Position numbers and translations under genes: made by a program. The notes under the pieces are model-generated. The model saw only the letters and a list, made by a program, of their open reading frames with translations. It was not told where the DNA came from and made no database searches. A stretch of 64,000 bases of DNA from Haladaptatus sp. DYF46. GTDB lineage: Archaea; Halobacteriota; Halobacteria; Halobacteriales; Haladaptataceae. Each line of letters starts with the position of its first letter. Positions within the stretch are counted from its first letter, which is position 1. The stretch lies in NCBI RefSeq assembly GCF_021083305.1, contig NZ_JAJFAY010000001.1, forward strand, positions 992,001 through 1,056,000, given 5' to 3'. Shown piece by piece: positions 53,241 through 62,305 of this stretch.

Positions 53241-55342
53241 GCTTCGAGTGGGAGACCGATGACCCGCTCAGCGTCCCGACGTTCGAAGCGAATCCGGACG
53301 AACCGGGAGTCCGAATCTGGGACCCCGTCGACAAAGCGAGCTTCGTCTTTCGGACCCCGTCTCCCGTTTCACTCCGACCGGGAGAGACGGACGATTTTTT
53401 CGTTCCGATAGACTCCGCGGTCGAATTTCGAACCCGCGAACTCGTCGTCCCCGAACGAGTGAATTTCAACGTCTGGTCGACCGAGGAGGGAATTTCCGAC
53501 CAAATCTCATCGACCGAAGGCGAGTGGCGCTCCTCGGAACCCGTCGAATACCTCGAATGCCCGGTCGCCCCGATAAAGCTCTACCTTCGAATCGGAGCGG
53601 ACGTCACTATCCGGGTCATCGACGGGTCGGTATCCATCGAACTCGACACCGAACGAACCGTATCCATCGGTTGTCGGTCACACAGCGAATCGCCCGCGGG
53701 GACGATAACCGTCACCGACGATATCGAGGACGTGATGCGGGCCGTCTCCGCGCTCGGAGCGGGTCTGAAGACGCTCTCCCCGGAACGGTCGTACCCCACG
53801 CTTCGCGGCCATCCGCCGCTCATCGAACGCGGCGAAAAGTTCGCCGTCCCGTCGAACATCGATCGACCGGAGTCGGGGGTTCGGTTGGTACTCCCGCCGA
53901 AGCGAAACTACGTTTATGCCGCCACCTCGCTCGCGTACTATCTGGCTGCGGATATCGTCCCCGGCGACGACCCACGGCTCGAAACCCCGACGAGCGAGCA
54001 CGCACTGGGTGATGGAACGTTCGATTCGTACGTCGACGACGTTTCCAACACATTTCAACACGTCTTCTTCCTCGATTGTGTCCTCCGTGAGGAGGGTTTC
54101 TACGACGTTCCGGTCCACGAGCGCCGACGGGTCGAACCGCTGGTCGATTTCGATTTCGCCGCGCTCTACCGACAGTCGTCTTCGGAGCGGCTCGATACGT
54201 ACCTCGATGTGCCGTTCGACCTCCTCGAACCCGTCCGCCCGTCGTGGCATCTGACGATGGACATCGTTCCGTCGACGGAGAACGTCTCCATGCTTCCGTT
54301 CGCCGCGGTCGAACTCCCGTTGATTCGCTGTCCGACACCGAGAACCGTTCCACGCGTCGAGCGGCAACCGGTGACGATTACCGACTTCTGTCGAAGCGGC
54401 CGCACGGGCGGGGACGAATCGGTCAAAATGCGGCCCATAAGCCCCGATGCGACGACGACGGAGGAGCACGTCTGGGTCGGCGACGGCGTTCCGATAGGAA
54501 GCACCAAAGCGACGGTGGAGTCCTACCGTCGCCGTCTCGATACCGAGACGGCGAATCGCTCCACGATTCGCGTCCAAATCGTCTGTAACGACCCGATGAT
54601 GCAAGCCGAGGGAACGGTACGGGAACGCTACCGTTTCAGGGATTCGACGGAACACGAGGTCGATATCGCGTACGACCTGACGACGGAGGAACTTCGGTCC
54701 CTGTTCGCGTCGGACATCGATTTCTTGCATTACATCGGTCACGTGGACAACGGTGGAATGGAATGTGCTGACGGCGTCCTCGATACACGAACCCTCGACA
54801 CGGTGACGGTCGAATCGTTCCTGCTCAACGCGTGTCGCTCGTACGAACAGGGCGCAACGTTGGTCGAGAAAGGGAGCCGTGCGGGTGTCGCGACGCTCTC
54901 CGACGTTTCGAACGAACCGGCCACGGAGATGGGGTGTCTCCTCGCACGCGGACTCGGAGCGGGTCTCTCGTTTCGAACCGCGCTCTCGATCGCCCAGACC
55001 CAGACACTTTCGGGGACCCAGTACACCGTCATCGGCGACGGTGGGATGTGTCTCTGTCTACCGTTTTCCGGAACCACCCCGATGATACTCATCGACGACG
55101 TTCGAAACGGCACCTACTTCGTTCGAATGAAGCCGTACAAAACCCCGCGTTACAGCGCTGGTTCGACGGGGTCGCCCCTCTGGGAGGAGTACGCTGAACT
55201 GTACTTGGAACCCGAATCGTGGGTCACGTGTGAAGTGACCGCGGACGAACTCGAAGTCGGATTGAACGAGCAGTTGATGCCGGTCAAATACGAGGGGAAA
55301 CTGTATTGGAGCGAAGACGTCACGGCCGCGGATTTCGACTGA
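53237..55342 (+). CDS. CHAT-domain caspase-like protease, paralogue 1
   Basis: 701 residues. The C-terminal third carries the CHAT catalytic pattern: DIDFLHYIGHVDNGG with His498 and His502, then about 31 residues later SFLLNACRSYEQG with Cys533, and TLSDVSNEPATEMG, GLSFRTALSIAQ and QYTVIGDGG. The rest (about 1-480) is a beta-rich N-terminal domain (VRIWDPVDKASFVFRTPSP) plus a middle domain with GRTGGDE- and EEHVWVGDGVPIG-type loops, no TPRs and no signal peptide. Likely cysteine protease with unknown substrate and activation; catalysis is not proven. Confidence 0.72.
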   Translation: MSFEWETDDPLSVPTFEANPDEPGVRIWDPVDKASFVFRTPSPVSLRPGETDDFFVPIDSAVEFRTRELVVPERVNFNVWSTEEGISDQISSTEGEWRSSEPVEYLECPVAPIKLYLRIGADVTIRVIDGSVSIELDTERTVSIGCRSHSESPAGTITVTDDIEDVMRAVSALGAGLKTLSPERSYPTLRGHPPLIERGEKFAVPSNIDRPESGVRLVLPPKRNYVYAATSLAYYLAADIVPGDDPRLETPTSEHALGDGTFDSYVDDVSNTFQHVFFLDCVLREEGFYDVPVHERRRVEPLVDFDFAALYRQSSSERLDTYLDVPFDLLEPVRPSWHLTMDIVPSTENVSMLPFAAVELPLIRCPTPRTVPRVERQPVTITDFCRSGRTGGDESVKMRPISPDATTTEEHVWVGDGVPIGSTKATVESYRRRLDTETANRSTIRVQIVCNDPMMQAEGTVRERYRFRDSTEHEVDIAYDLTTEELRSLFASDIDFLHYIGHVDNGGMECADGVLDTRTLDTVTVESFLLNACRSYEQGATLVEKGSRAGVATLSDVSNEPATEMGCLLARGLGAGLSFRTALSIAQTQTLSGTQYTVIGDGGMCLCLPFSGTTPMILIDDVRNGTYFVRMKPYKTPRYSAGSTGSPLWEEYAELYLEPESWVTCEVTADELEVGLNEQLMPVKYEGKLYWSEDVTAADFD

Positions 55343-55351
55343 GTACCGTCG

Positions 55352-55359
55352 TTTTTATC
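55352..55359 (+). promoter_or_regulatory. TATA-like box of the leader ORF/CHAT2 unit
   Basis: TTTTTATC is centred 25 bp before the ATG at 55381, the best promoter in the gap between the two CHAT genes. The second CHAT gene may thus be expressed independently of the first. Confidence 0.55.
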
Positions 55360-55380
55360 ACTCCCCTTCGTAGTCGGCGT

Positions 55381-55488
55381 ATGCAACCGTCTTCGCCCGC
55401 CGCAATCGACATGTATACGCCAAACCACGACCCATCTGGCCGACCCGCCGTCAACACGGCAAACGGGGCGCTGAATGCCCCGGAATGA
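55381..55488 (+). CDS. 35-residue leader or small ORF overlapping CHAT2
   Basis: The ORF begins 25 bp after the TATA-like TTTTTATC and encodes 35 residues (starting MQPSSPAAIDMYTPNHDPSG, ending GALNAPE). It overlaps the CHAT2 start by 14 bp in another frame. It could be a genuine small protein or a leader peptide that sets the amount of CHAT2 by translational coupling. No homologue was recognised. Confidence 0.4.
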   Translation: MQPSSPAAIDMYTPNHDPSGRPAVNTANGALNAPE

Positions 55489-57571
55489 GGACGCATCGGA
55501 TCGGAACGCTTCCGTTCCGACGTTCGAACGCCTCTCCGGTGGTCGTGCCGTTCGAATCTGGGACCCCATCGAGAAGGTTAGCTTCGTCTTTCGGACGCCG
55601 TCACGAGTCGAACCGCGACGGGGTTCGACGGAGGGGTTTCCGTTCCCCATCGATACGGCGGTCGAATTTCGAACGGACCGCCTCGACGTCCCCTGCGGGA
55701 CCATGTTCAACGCGTGGGACGAATCCGGAACGATCCTCGAATCGATCCATACGGACGGCGGTGTGTGGACCTCGTCGCAGCCAGTCGGTTTCCTCGAAGT
55801 CGTGAGCGCCCCGATTCGATTGTACATCGCCGTCGGTCGTCCCGTAACGACTCGTACCGACGGGGTGTCGGCTACCGTCGAGTTGGCCGAAGAGTCCACG
55901 GTCCGTCTCGGCGTCCGGTCGTACCACGAATCGCCCGCGGGGTCGATTACGGTTACGGACGACGTCGAGGACGTAATGCGGGCCGTCTCGCGGTTCGGAT
56001 CGGCGCTGAAGACGCTCTCCCTTGAACGGTCGTTTCCGACGCTCAGGGGCCATCCGCCGCTGGTCGAACGCGGAGAGGAGTTCTCCCTGCCACCGACCCT
56101 CGAACGTCCGGACACCGGCGTTCGGTTGGTGGTTCCTCCCAAACGAAAATACGTCTACCCCGCGGCATCGCTGGCGTACTATCTCGGTGCCGAGGTGGTT
56201 ACCGGATGCACGCCACGACTCGAAACGCCCGACTCCGACTATTCGCTCGACGGTTCCGCGGGGTTCGAGCGGACCGTCTCCGAACTCCTCCAGCACGTCT
56301 TCTTCTGTGACTGCTTGCTCCGCGAGGAGGGGTTTTACCCCGCGCCGCTCCACGTCCGTTCCGACGTCGAATCGTTGGTCGATTTCGACTTCGCCGACCT
56401 CTACGATCGGTCGTTGTCGGAGCAACTCGAAGCCTATCTCTCGGTCCCCTTCGACCGCCTCGAACCCCACCGTCCGGTCTGGAACCTCGTGGTGGACGTA
56501 GAGCCGACGAAACGGAACGCCGAGGCGCTTCCGTACGTTTCGAACGACCTCGCACTCGTTCGGTGTCCCGAGACCAGCGTACGGACGCCGACGAGCGGGC
56601 CGCCGCAGGAAATCGCCGATTTCTGTCGTAGCGGGGCGGTTTCGGTGCCCGAACCCTCGGAAACGTTCGTGAGCCCCGAGGAGTCGGAGACGCTCCATCA
56701 CGAGTGGCTGGGTGACGGCGTTCCGATCGGTAGCAACAAGGTGACGCTCGACTCGTATCGCCGCCGTATCGAGGATTCCGGATCGGAGTCGTCGACCATC
56801 GACGTCAGAATCGTCTGCAACGACCCCAAAATGGCGGCGGAGGGCCGTGTGACGGAGTTGTACGGGTTCCGCGAAACGACCGACCATGACATCGACATCC
56901 GCTATGACCTCTCCGTCGATGAACTCCGGTCCTTGTTCGCCGCGGATATCGATTTCCTCCACTACATCGGACACGTCGACGGCCGCGGTATCGAATGTCG
57001 TGACGGCGTCTTGGATACGACTACGCTGGACGAGGTTCGCGTGCGGTCCTTTCTCCTCAACGCCTGCCGGTCGTACCACCAGAGCATGGCCCTCATCGAG
57101 AAGGGAAGTCGGGGCGGAATCGCGACCCTATCCGACGTCTCGAACGCCCCCGCGACCGAAATCGGTTCGTGGCTCGCTCGATTGCTCGGGCGGGGATACA
57201 CGCTTCGAAACGCGCTTTCGGTGGCACGAACGTCCACGCTCGGTGGAAACCAGTACGTCGTCCTCGGCGACGGGGAAACGATACTCTGTCAGACGTTCGT
57301 CACGAGTACCACGTCGGTCACGGTGGGCGAACGGGTCGGCGATACGTTTCCGGTCACGCTCAAGATGCACGTCAACAAGTCGCAAATCGGGTCGTACGCG
57401 GAGGTCACACGGGACGAAAGCGACCGCTACTACTTGATTCCGGGAACGGATGCGACGCTCCACCTGACGGCGGACGAACTCGACGAACTGTTCGAACTGG
57501 AACCCGCCCCGGTCGAGTACGAGGGTGAACTGTACTGGAGTACTGAAATTACCGCCGATGACCTGCACTGA
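55475..57571 (+). CDS. CHAT-domain caspase-like protease, paralogue 2
   Basis: 698 residues, colinear with paralogue 1 throughout (for example VRIWDPIEKVSFVFRTPSR and SPAGSITVTDDVEDVMRAVS). The CHAT catalytic residues are again intact: His496 and His500 in FLHYIGHVDGRG and Cys531 in LLNACRSYHQS, the same 31-residue spacing. The last 60 residues differ from paralogue 1, with DGETILCQTFVTSTT. The start at 55475 aligns with the start of paralogue 1. Tandem duplication is the likely origin. Cytoplasmic, function unknown. Confidence 0.72.
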   Translation: MPRNEDASDRNASVPTFERLSGGRAVRIWDPIEKVSFVFRTPSRVEPRRGSTEGFPFPIDTAVEFRTDRLDVPCGTMFNAWDESGTILESIHTDGGVWTSSQPVGFLEVVSAPIRLYIAVGRPVTTRTDGVSATVELAEESTVRLGVRSYHESPAGSITVTDDVEDVMRAVSRFGSALKTLSLERSFPTLRGHPPLVERGEEFSLPPTLERPDTGVRLVVPPKRKYVYPAASLAYYLGAEVVTGCTPRLETPDSDYSLDGSAGFERTVSELLQHVFFCDCLLREEGFYPAPLHVRSDVESLVDFDFADLYDRSLSEQLEAYLSVPFDRLEPHRPVWNLVVDVEPTKRNAEALPYVSNDLALVRCPETSVRTPTSGPPQEIADFCRSGAVSVPEPSETFVSPEESETLHHEWLGDGVPIGSNKVTLDSYRRRIEDSGSESSTIDVRIVCNDPKMAAEGRVTELYGFRETTDHDIDIRYDLSVDELRSLFAADIDFLHYIGHVDGRGIECRDGVLDTTTLDEVRVRSFLLNACRSYHQSMALIEKGSRGGIATLSDVSNAPATEIGSWLARLLGRGYTLRNALSVARTSTLGGNQYVVLGDGETILCQTFVTSTTSVTVGERVGDTFPVTLKMHVNKSQIGSYAEVTRDESDRYYLIPGTDATLHLTADELDELFELEPAPVEYEGELYWSTEITADDLH

Positions 57572-57609
57572 AAGGGCCGATTTTTATCCCTTCGCTCCCA
57601 GTTTCGGAC

Positions 57610-58428
57610 ATGCAGAACGTTGTCGCCGCGGGACTTGGCATCGGGCCGGAACACCCACCGCGAATCATGGGTGTATTGAACGTCAGCGAGGAGTCGCCGT
57701 ACGATCCGAGCGTGTACGACGACCCCGCGGACGCCGCGGAGTACGTGGACGAGAAACTGGTCGCCGAGGGTGCGGACATCGTGGATATCGGGCTGGAATC
57801 GGCGAACAAACGCTTCGATGTCCTCTCGGCCGAGGAGGAACTCGACCGACTGGGAACCGCCCTCGAAACGATCGAGCACGTCGAAGGGGACCCCGTCTTC
57901 TCCATCGAAACGCGCTACGCGGACGTGGCGGACGAAGCGCTGTCGGGCGGTTTCGACATGGTGAACGACATCTGTGGCTTCGCGGATCCGAAGATGGCCG
58001 CGACCTGTGAGCGCCACGACGCCGCCGTCGTCAAGATGGCGAGTCCGCCGGACCTGAAACGACCGGGCGCGATAGAACGCGTGGACGACATCTACGACAC
58101 GCTGGCGTCCGAACCGCTGACGGACAAGACCATCCTCGACCCGGCGTTCGGCGGATGGAGCGAGGAGAAGACGCTCGCGGACGACCGGGAGACGTTCCAC
58201 CGACTCGGCGAGTTCCGGGAGCTGGAGCGGCCCATCCTCGTCTCCATCAACCGGAAGAACTTCCTCGGCGACGTGGTGGGGAGGGACACCGAGGACCGCC
58301 TTCCGGCCAGTCTTGCCGCGACGTCGCTAGCCGTCGAACGCGGAGCGGACGTGATTCGAACGCACGACGTGGCGGAGACGCGCGACGCCGCGATCATCGG
58401 CCACGCCTTCGGCCGGGAGCGGCAATGA
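57610..58428 (+). CDS. folP: Dihydropteroate synthase family protein
   Basis: 272 residues. RIMGVLNVSEESPYDPSVYD, GADIVDIGLESANKRFD, GGFDMVNDICGFADPKMAAT, LDPAFGGWSEEKT, VSINRKNFLGDVVGRD and GADVIRTHDVAETRDA follow the DHPS beta-barrel order. It joins 6-hydroxymethyl-pterin diphosphate to an aryl amine. The usual TPDSFSDGG loop is altered to SEESPYDPS, so the acceptor may not be p-aminobenzoate. Own TATA-like GATTTTTATC, 26 bp upstream. Followed by mptE. Confidence 0.85.
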   Translation: MQNVVAAGLGIGPEHPPRIMGVLNVSEESPYDPSVYDDPADAAEYVDEKLVAEGADIVDIGLESANKRFDVLSAEEELDRLGTALETIEHVEGDPVFSIETRYADVADEALSGGFDMVNDICGFADPKMAATCERHDAAVVKMASPPDLKRPGAIERVDDIYDTLASEPLTDKTILDPAFGGWSEEKTLADDRETFHRLGEFRELERPILVSINRKNFLGDVVGRDTEDRLPASLAATSLAVERGADVIRTHDVAETRDAAIIGHAFGRERQ

Positions 58429-58456
58429 GGGGACGGCTTTCGTTCGGGAGGTCCTC

Positions 58457-59149
58457 GTGAACTTCGACGAGTGGGAACCCGCATACCGCGCCATCCTCTC
58501 GGATTTCGGATTCCCGCGGGAAGACGACGAGCGCGCCCGCGACGTTCTTTCGGACATCGCCGTTCCGTTCGACCACGCTCGTCTCGACACGATTGCGGGA
58601 AGCACCGTCGCCATCGCGGGCGCGGCCCCGTCACTTTCGGAGGAACTGGACCTCGCGCGCGAAGCGGAGTACGTCGTCGCCGCCTCGACGGCCGCCGACG
58701 TCCTCCTCGATGCCGGAATCGACGTGGACTGCATGGTGACGGACCTCGACAAGAACCCGGAGACGGCCCGCGAGTTGAGCAAGGGTGGCGTTCCGGTCGT
58801 GGCACACGCCCACGGGGACAACATCCCGGCGATTCGAGCGTACGTCGCGACGTTCGACGCCAACCACGTGCTTGCGACGACGCAGGCGGAGCCCCGCGGA
58901 GCGGTCGAGAACTTCGGCGGGTTCACCGACGGCGACCGAGCGGCGTTCCTCGCGGACCAGTTCGGCGCGGGCGAACTGGTCTTCCCCGGATGGGACTTCG
59001 ACGATACGACCGTGGGTTCGATGAAGTCGAAAAAACTCGACTGGGCCGAACGCCTCCTCCACTGGTTGGAACGACGGCGCGACGAGCGGTTCTCGGTTCT
59101 CGACGGTCGGCGGGACGGTATCGACACCGACGCGCCATGGTTCGAGTAG
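58457..59149 (+). CDS. mptE: 6-hydroxymethylpterin diphosphokinase (MptE, DUF115)
   Basis: 230 residues from a GTG at 58457, preceded by the Shine-Dalgarno GGGAGGT (58446-58452), one of few clear cases here. Motifs GSTVAIAGAAPSLSEELDLA, DCMVTDLDKNPETARELSKG, VVAHAHGDNI and VFPGWDFDDTTVGSM match the archaeal MptE/DUF115 enzyme that makes the diphosphate substrate for folP. Operonic partner of folP, 28 bp apart. Confidence 0.92.
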   Translation: MNFDEWEPAYRAILSDFGFPREDDERARDVLSDIAVPFDHARLDTIAGSTVAIAGAAPSLSEELDLAREAEYVVAASTAADVLLDAGIDVDCMVTDLDKNPETARELSKGGVPVVAHAHGDNIPAIRAYVATFDANHVLATTQAEPRGAVENFGGFTDGDRAAFLADQFGAGELVFPGWDFDDTTVGSMKSKKLDWAERLLHWLERRRDERFSVLDGRRDGIDTDAPWFE

Positions 59150-59197
59150 TCCACCCGTCCGATGCTTTTTGGGTTCGGCCGGGAAATCGAACCCACG

Positions 59198-59758
59198 ATG
59201 GTTTCCGAGAAGGAGAAGATGCTGGCCGGCGAACTGTACGACCCTGCCGACCCGGAACTCGCGGAGGAGCGACGACGGGCGAGGGAGTACACCCGACGGT
59301 TCAACCGGACGGACGAAACGGAGACGGAGGTACGACGGTCGCTGTTGGAGGAACTGTTCGGTTCGACGGGCGAAGACCCACACGTCGAACCGCCGTTTCG
59401 CTGCGATTACGGCTACAACGTCCACGTCGGGGACGGCTTTTACGCGAACTTCGACTGCGTGATTCTGGACGTGTGTCGCGTCGAAATGGGCCGGAACTGT
59501 TGGCTCGGCCCGGGCGTCCACGTCTATACCGCGACGCATCCGCTCGATGCCGAAACTCGCGTCGAGGGACCGGAGTACGGAAAGCCGGTGACGATGGGCG
59601 ACGACGTGTGGGTCGGCGGCAGGGCCGTCGTCAATCCGGGCGTCGAAATCGGAGACGGAGCCGTCGTCGCCGCCGGAGCGGTCGTCACCGAGGACGTTCC
59701 GCAAAATACGGTTGTCGGCGGAAATCCGGCGACCGTCATCAGGGCACTGGACGACTGA
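59198..59758 (+). CDS. maa: Maltose O-acetyltransferase family (left-handed beta-helix)
   Basis: 186 residues from the ATG at 59198; CTTTTTG (59165-59171) lies 30 bp upstream and excludes the ATG at 59162. N-terminal EKEKMLAGELYDPADPEL is the Maa family start, PPFRCDYGYNVHVGDGFYA and GPGVHVYTATHPLDAETR follow, and the hexapeptide helix ends EDVPQNTVVGGNPATVIR. His in TATHPL is the catalytic base. Acetylates sugars or similar alcohols with acetyl-CoA. Confidence 0.9.
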   Translation: MVSEKEKMLAGELYDPADPELAEERRRAREYTRRFNRTDETETEVRRSLLEELFGSTGEDPHVEPPFRCDYGYNVHVGDGFYANFDCVILDVCRVEMGRNCWLGPGVHVYTATHPLDAETRVEGPEYGKPVTMGDDVWVGGRAVVNPGVEIGDGAVVAAGAVVTEDVPQNTVVGGNPATVIRALDD

Positions 59759-59829
59759 GTTCGGGTGCTGGTTCCGTCCTCGCCCGAGGTTCGAACAGGT
59801 TTATTTCACAGCGCGCCGAGTGGTACCGC

Positions 59830-61251
59830 ATGGCGCACGATTGCTCGTTTCTCCGCGACCTGTCGCTCCCCGACGACCGATACTCCTTCGGCGACTCACA
59901 CCGCGCCGGGCACGCGGGCGATTGGGGAACGCGAGAAGCGGAGGAAGTGGAACCGGACGCCGTCGTCTGGCCGGAATCGACGGAGGAAGTGTCGACGATA
60001 CTCGCGGCGGCGGACGAGCGCGGCGTTCCGGTGACGCCCTACGCCGCCGGGACGGGACTGGAGGGCAACGCGGCACCGACCCGCGGCGGCATCAGCCTCG
60101 ACATGACGCGAATGGACGGCGTGCTCGACGTCCGACCCGACGACTTTCAGGTCGACGTCGAACCGGGAATTCTGGGTGCCGAGGTGGACGAAACCGTCGC
60201 CAAACACGGGTTGTTCTTCCCGCCCCTCCCCTCGTCGGGCGACATCTCGACGGTCGGCGGGATGATAGCCACCGACGCGAGCGGGATGCAGACGGTGAAG
60301 TATGGCGAGGTTCGCGACTGGGTTCTCGAACTGGAAGCCGTCCTCGCGGACGGGTCGGTCATCACGGCGGGGAGCAAGGCGGTCAAGACGTCGAGCGGGT
60401 ACAACCTGAAGGACCTCATCGTGGGGAGCGAGGGAACGCTCGCGGTCGTCACCCGCGCGACCCTCGAACTCGCCGGGCGGCCGGAACAGATTCGCGGCGG
60501 TCGCGCCGTCTTCGACTCGCTCACCAACGCAGTGGACGCGATTTCCGACGCGGTTCGGTCGGGCGTGGACGTGGCGAAGATAGAACTCGTGGATGAGACG
60601 AGCGCGACGATGGCGAACGCGTACACCGGGTCGTCGCTGCCCGACGTTCCCATGGTGTTCCTCGAATTCCACGCGAATCACGGCGTCGAGGACGAAATCG
60701 AGTTCTGTCGCTCGGTGTTCGAAGCACACGACGTCGCCCGGTTCGAGGTCGCCGACGGGAACGGGATGGATGACCTCTGGCAACTCCGGCGGGAGATGGC
60801 CTTCGCGGTGGACGCCTACGACCCCGACCTCTCGCCGCTCCACCTCGGCGACGTGACGGTTCCCATCAGCAGGTATCCCGACATGGTTCGTCTCGTCCGA
60901 CGACTCGCCGACGAACACGACCTGTTGATTCCCTGCTTCGGTCACGCCGGAGACGGCAACCTCCATTACTCCGTGTTGGTGGACGAATCCGACGGGGAAC
61001 ACATCGAACGAGCGCGCGAGGCACAGACCGAAATCGTCCACACCGCAATCGAGTGGGGCGGTACCTGCACGGGCGAACACGGCATCGGGCGGGGGAAACG
61101 GGAGTATCTCGAATTGGAACACGGGACCGAAAGCGTCGAAACGATGCGACGGATAAAGCGTGCGCTCGACCCGAACGACACGCTCAATCCGGGAAAGATG
61201 TTCCCCGAGACGGTCGGTGGCGGGCAAGTCGATGACCGAACGTCGAATTAA
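59830..61251 (+). CDS. FAD-linked oxidase, GlcD/D-lactate dehydrogenase type
   Basis: 473 residues from the ATG at 59830, 27 bp after GTTTATTT (59799-59806). FAD-binding PCMH pattern: TPYAAGTGLEGNAAPTRGG, PPLPSSGDISTVGGMIATDA and SGYNLKDLIVGSEGTLAVVT. The C-terminal half has PCFGHAGDGNLHYSVL, which carries metal-binding His residues, then TCTGEHGIGRGKREYLELEH. Oxidises glycolate or D-lactate, which cannot be told apart here. No Fe-S subunit gene is adjacent. Convergent with the next small gene. Confidence 0.9.
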   Translation: MAHDCSFLRDLSLPDDRYSFGDSHRAGHAGDWGTREAEEVEPDAVVWPESTEEVSTILAAADERGVPVTPYAAGTGLEGNAAPTRGGISLDMTRMDGVLDVRPDDFQVDVEPGILGAEVDETVAKHGLFFPPLPSSGDISTVGGMIATDASGMQTVKYGEVRDWVLELEAVLADGSVITAGSKAVKTSSGYNLKDLIVGSEGTLAVVTRATLELAGRPEQIRGGRAVFDSLTNAVDAISDAVRSGVDVAKIELVDETSATMANAYTGSSLPDVPMVFLEFHANHGVEDEIEFCRSVFEAHDVARFEVADGNGMDDLWQLRREMAFAVDAYDPDLSPLHLGDVTVPISRYPDMVRLVRRLADEHDLLIPCFGHAGDGNLHYSVLVDESDGEHIERAREAQTEIVHTAIEWGGTCTGEHGIGRGKREYLELEHGTESVETMRRIKRALDPNDTLNPGKMFPETVGGGQVDDRTSN

Positions 61252-61520
61252 GGTTCGTGGTCGAGTTCGAGGTCGCGTTTCGGCACTTCGCGGTAGCGTT
61301 CGCGTCCGACGGGCGTTCGCGTTCGCACGAGGTACGTCTCCTCGGTGAGGTCGTACACCGTCTCCGTCCGTCCCGCCGTGCTTCGCTCCGTCACGCGCGA
61401 AACGTCGGCGGAGTTCGAGAGGTGGTCGCCGAGGTGCCAACTGATCGGGGTTCCGCGTGCCGCGGAGGAGGACGCTTCAGGTGATCGTGCGCCGTTGTGC
61501 CATTCCCCACGCAAATCCAT
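61248..61520 (-). CDS. Small haloarchaeal protein, unknown function
   Basis: 90 residues from the ATG at 61520, 27 bp downstream of the TATA-like GTTTTATC (minus strand of 61543-61550). Contains TETVYDLTEETYLVRTRTPV, a short beta-hairpin-like stretch, and a basic C-terminus. Overlaps the oxidase stop by 4 bp, tail-to-tail. No family recognised. Divergent from the methyltransferase gene. Confidence 0.55.
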   Translation of the reverse strand: MDLRGEWHNGARSPEASSSAARGTPISWHLGDHLSNSADVSRVTERSTAGRTETVYDLTEETYLVRTRTPVGRERYREVPKRDLELDHEP

Positions 61521-61630
61521 ATCACATCGAATGATAGTCGGTGATAAAACGATATCGGCATTCGACCGACGAAAAGTCGAGTGCGTTCGGAACGACAGGG
61601 AGTTTATGGGTGGACCGCGTAGGGGGATAG

Positions 61631-62305
61631 ATGGACCCAAACAGCGTCCGTCAACAGTGGGAGGAACGGTCGGGAGAGTACTCGCCGGACTACTACGCCT
61701 ACTACGGACCCGACGAGACGAGCGAACTGCTTCGCGCTCGCCTCGATTCAGCCGTCGCGTCGGACGCGTCCGTTCTCGAACTCGGGTGTAGTTCGGGTCG
61801 GCACCTCGCCCGCCTCCACGAGGCGGGTTACGAGGACCTCCACGGCATCGAAATCAACGACGAAGCGCTCTCCGTGATGGAGGAGACGTACCCGGACCTC
61901 GCCGAGGCGGGAACGTTCCACATCGACGCCATCGAGGAGACCGTTCCCGAGTTCGACGACGGTCAGTTCGACGTGGTGTTTTCGGTCGAAACGCTCCAGC
62001 ACCTCCACCCGGACGATGAGTGGGTGTTCGACGAGGTGGCGCGGATAACCGGCGAACGCCTGATCACCGTCGAAAACGAGGTAAGCGACGAATCTGAATC
62101 GGGGGAAACGGACGAATCGGACGGAAGCGAACCCGACGTGAACTACGTCCGTGACGAGTTCCCGCTGTACTACCGGAACTGGAACCGAATCTTCACCGAA
62201 CGCGGGTTCGCCGAAATCGACTCCGAAACGCTCGACCGGGACACGTTTCGGGTGTTTCGTCCGGTCGAGTCCGCCGACGCCGCCGATTCCGCGTCTCAGT
62301 CGTGA
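61631..62305 (+). CDS. Class I SAM-dependent methyltransferase
   Basis: 224 residues. Motif I VLELGCSSGRHLARLHEAGY, motif II EIND, then FDVVFSVETLQHLHPDDEWV. A charged, Ser/Glu/Asp-rich loop sits near the C-terminus (DESESGETDESDGSEPD). TATA-like GTTTATG (about 61602-61608) is 26 bp upstream. Substrate unknown. Its 3' end overlaps the convergent ThDP enzyme by 10 bp. Confidence 0.82.
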   Translation: MDPNSVRQQWEERSGEYSPDYYAYYGPDETSELLRARLDSAVASDASVLELGCSSGRHLARLHEAGYEDLHGIEINDEALSVMEETYPDLAEAGTFHIDAIEETVPEFDDGQFDVVFSVETLQHLHPDDEWVFDEVARITGERLITVENEVSDESESGETDESDGSEPDVNYVRDEFPLYYRNWNRIFTERGFAEIDSETLDRDTFRVFRPVESADAADSASQS

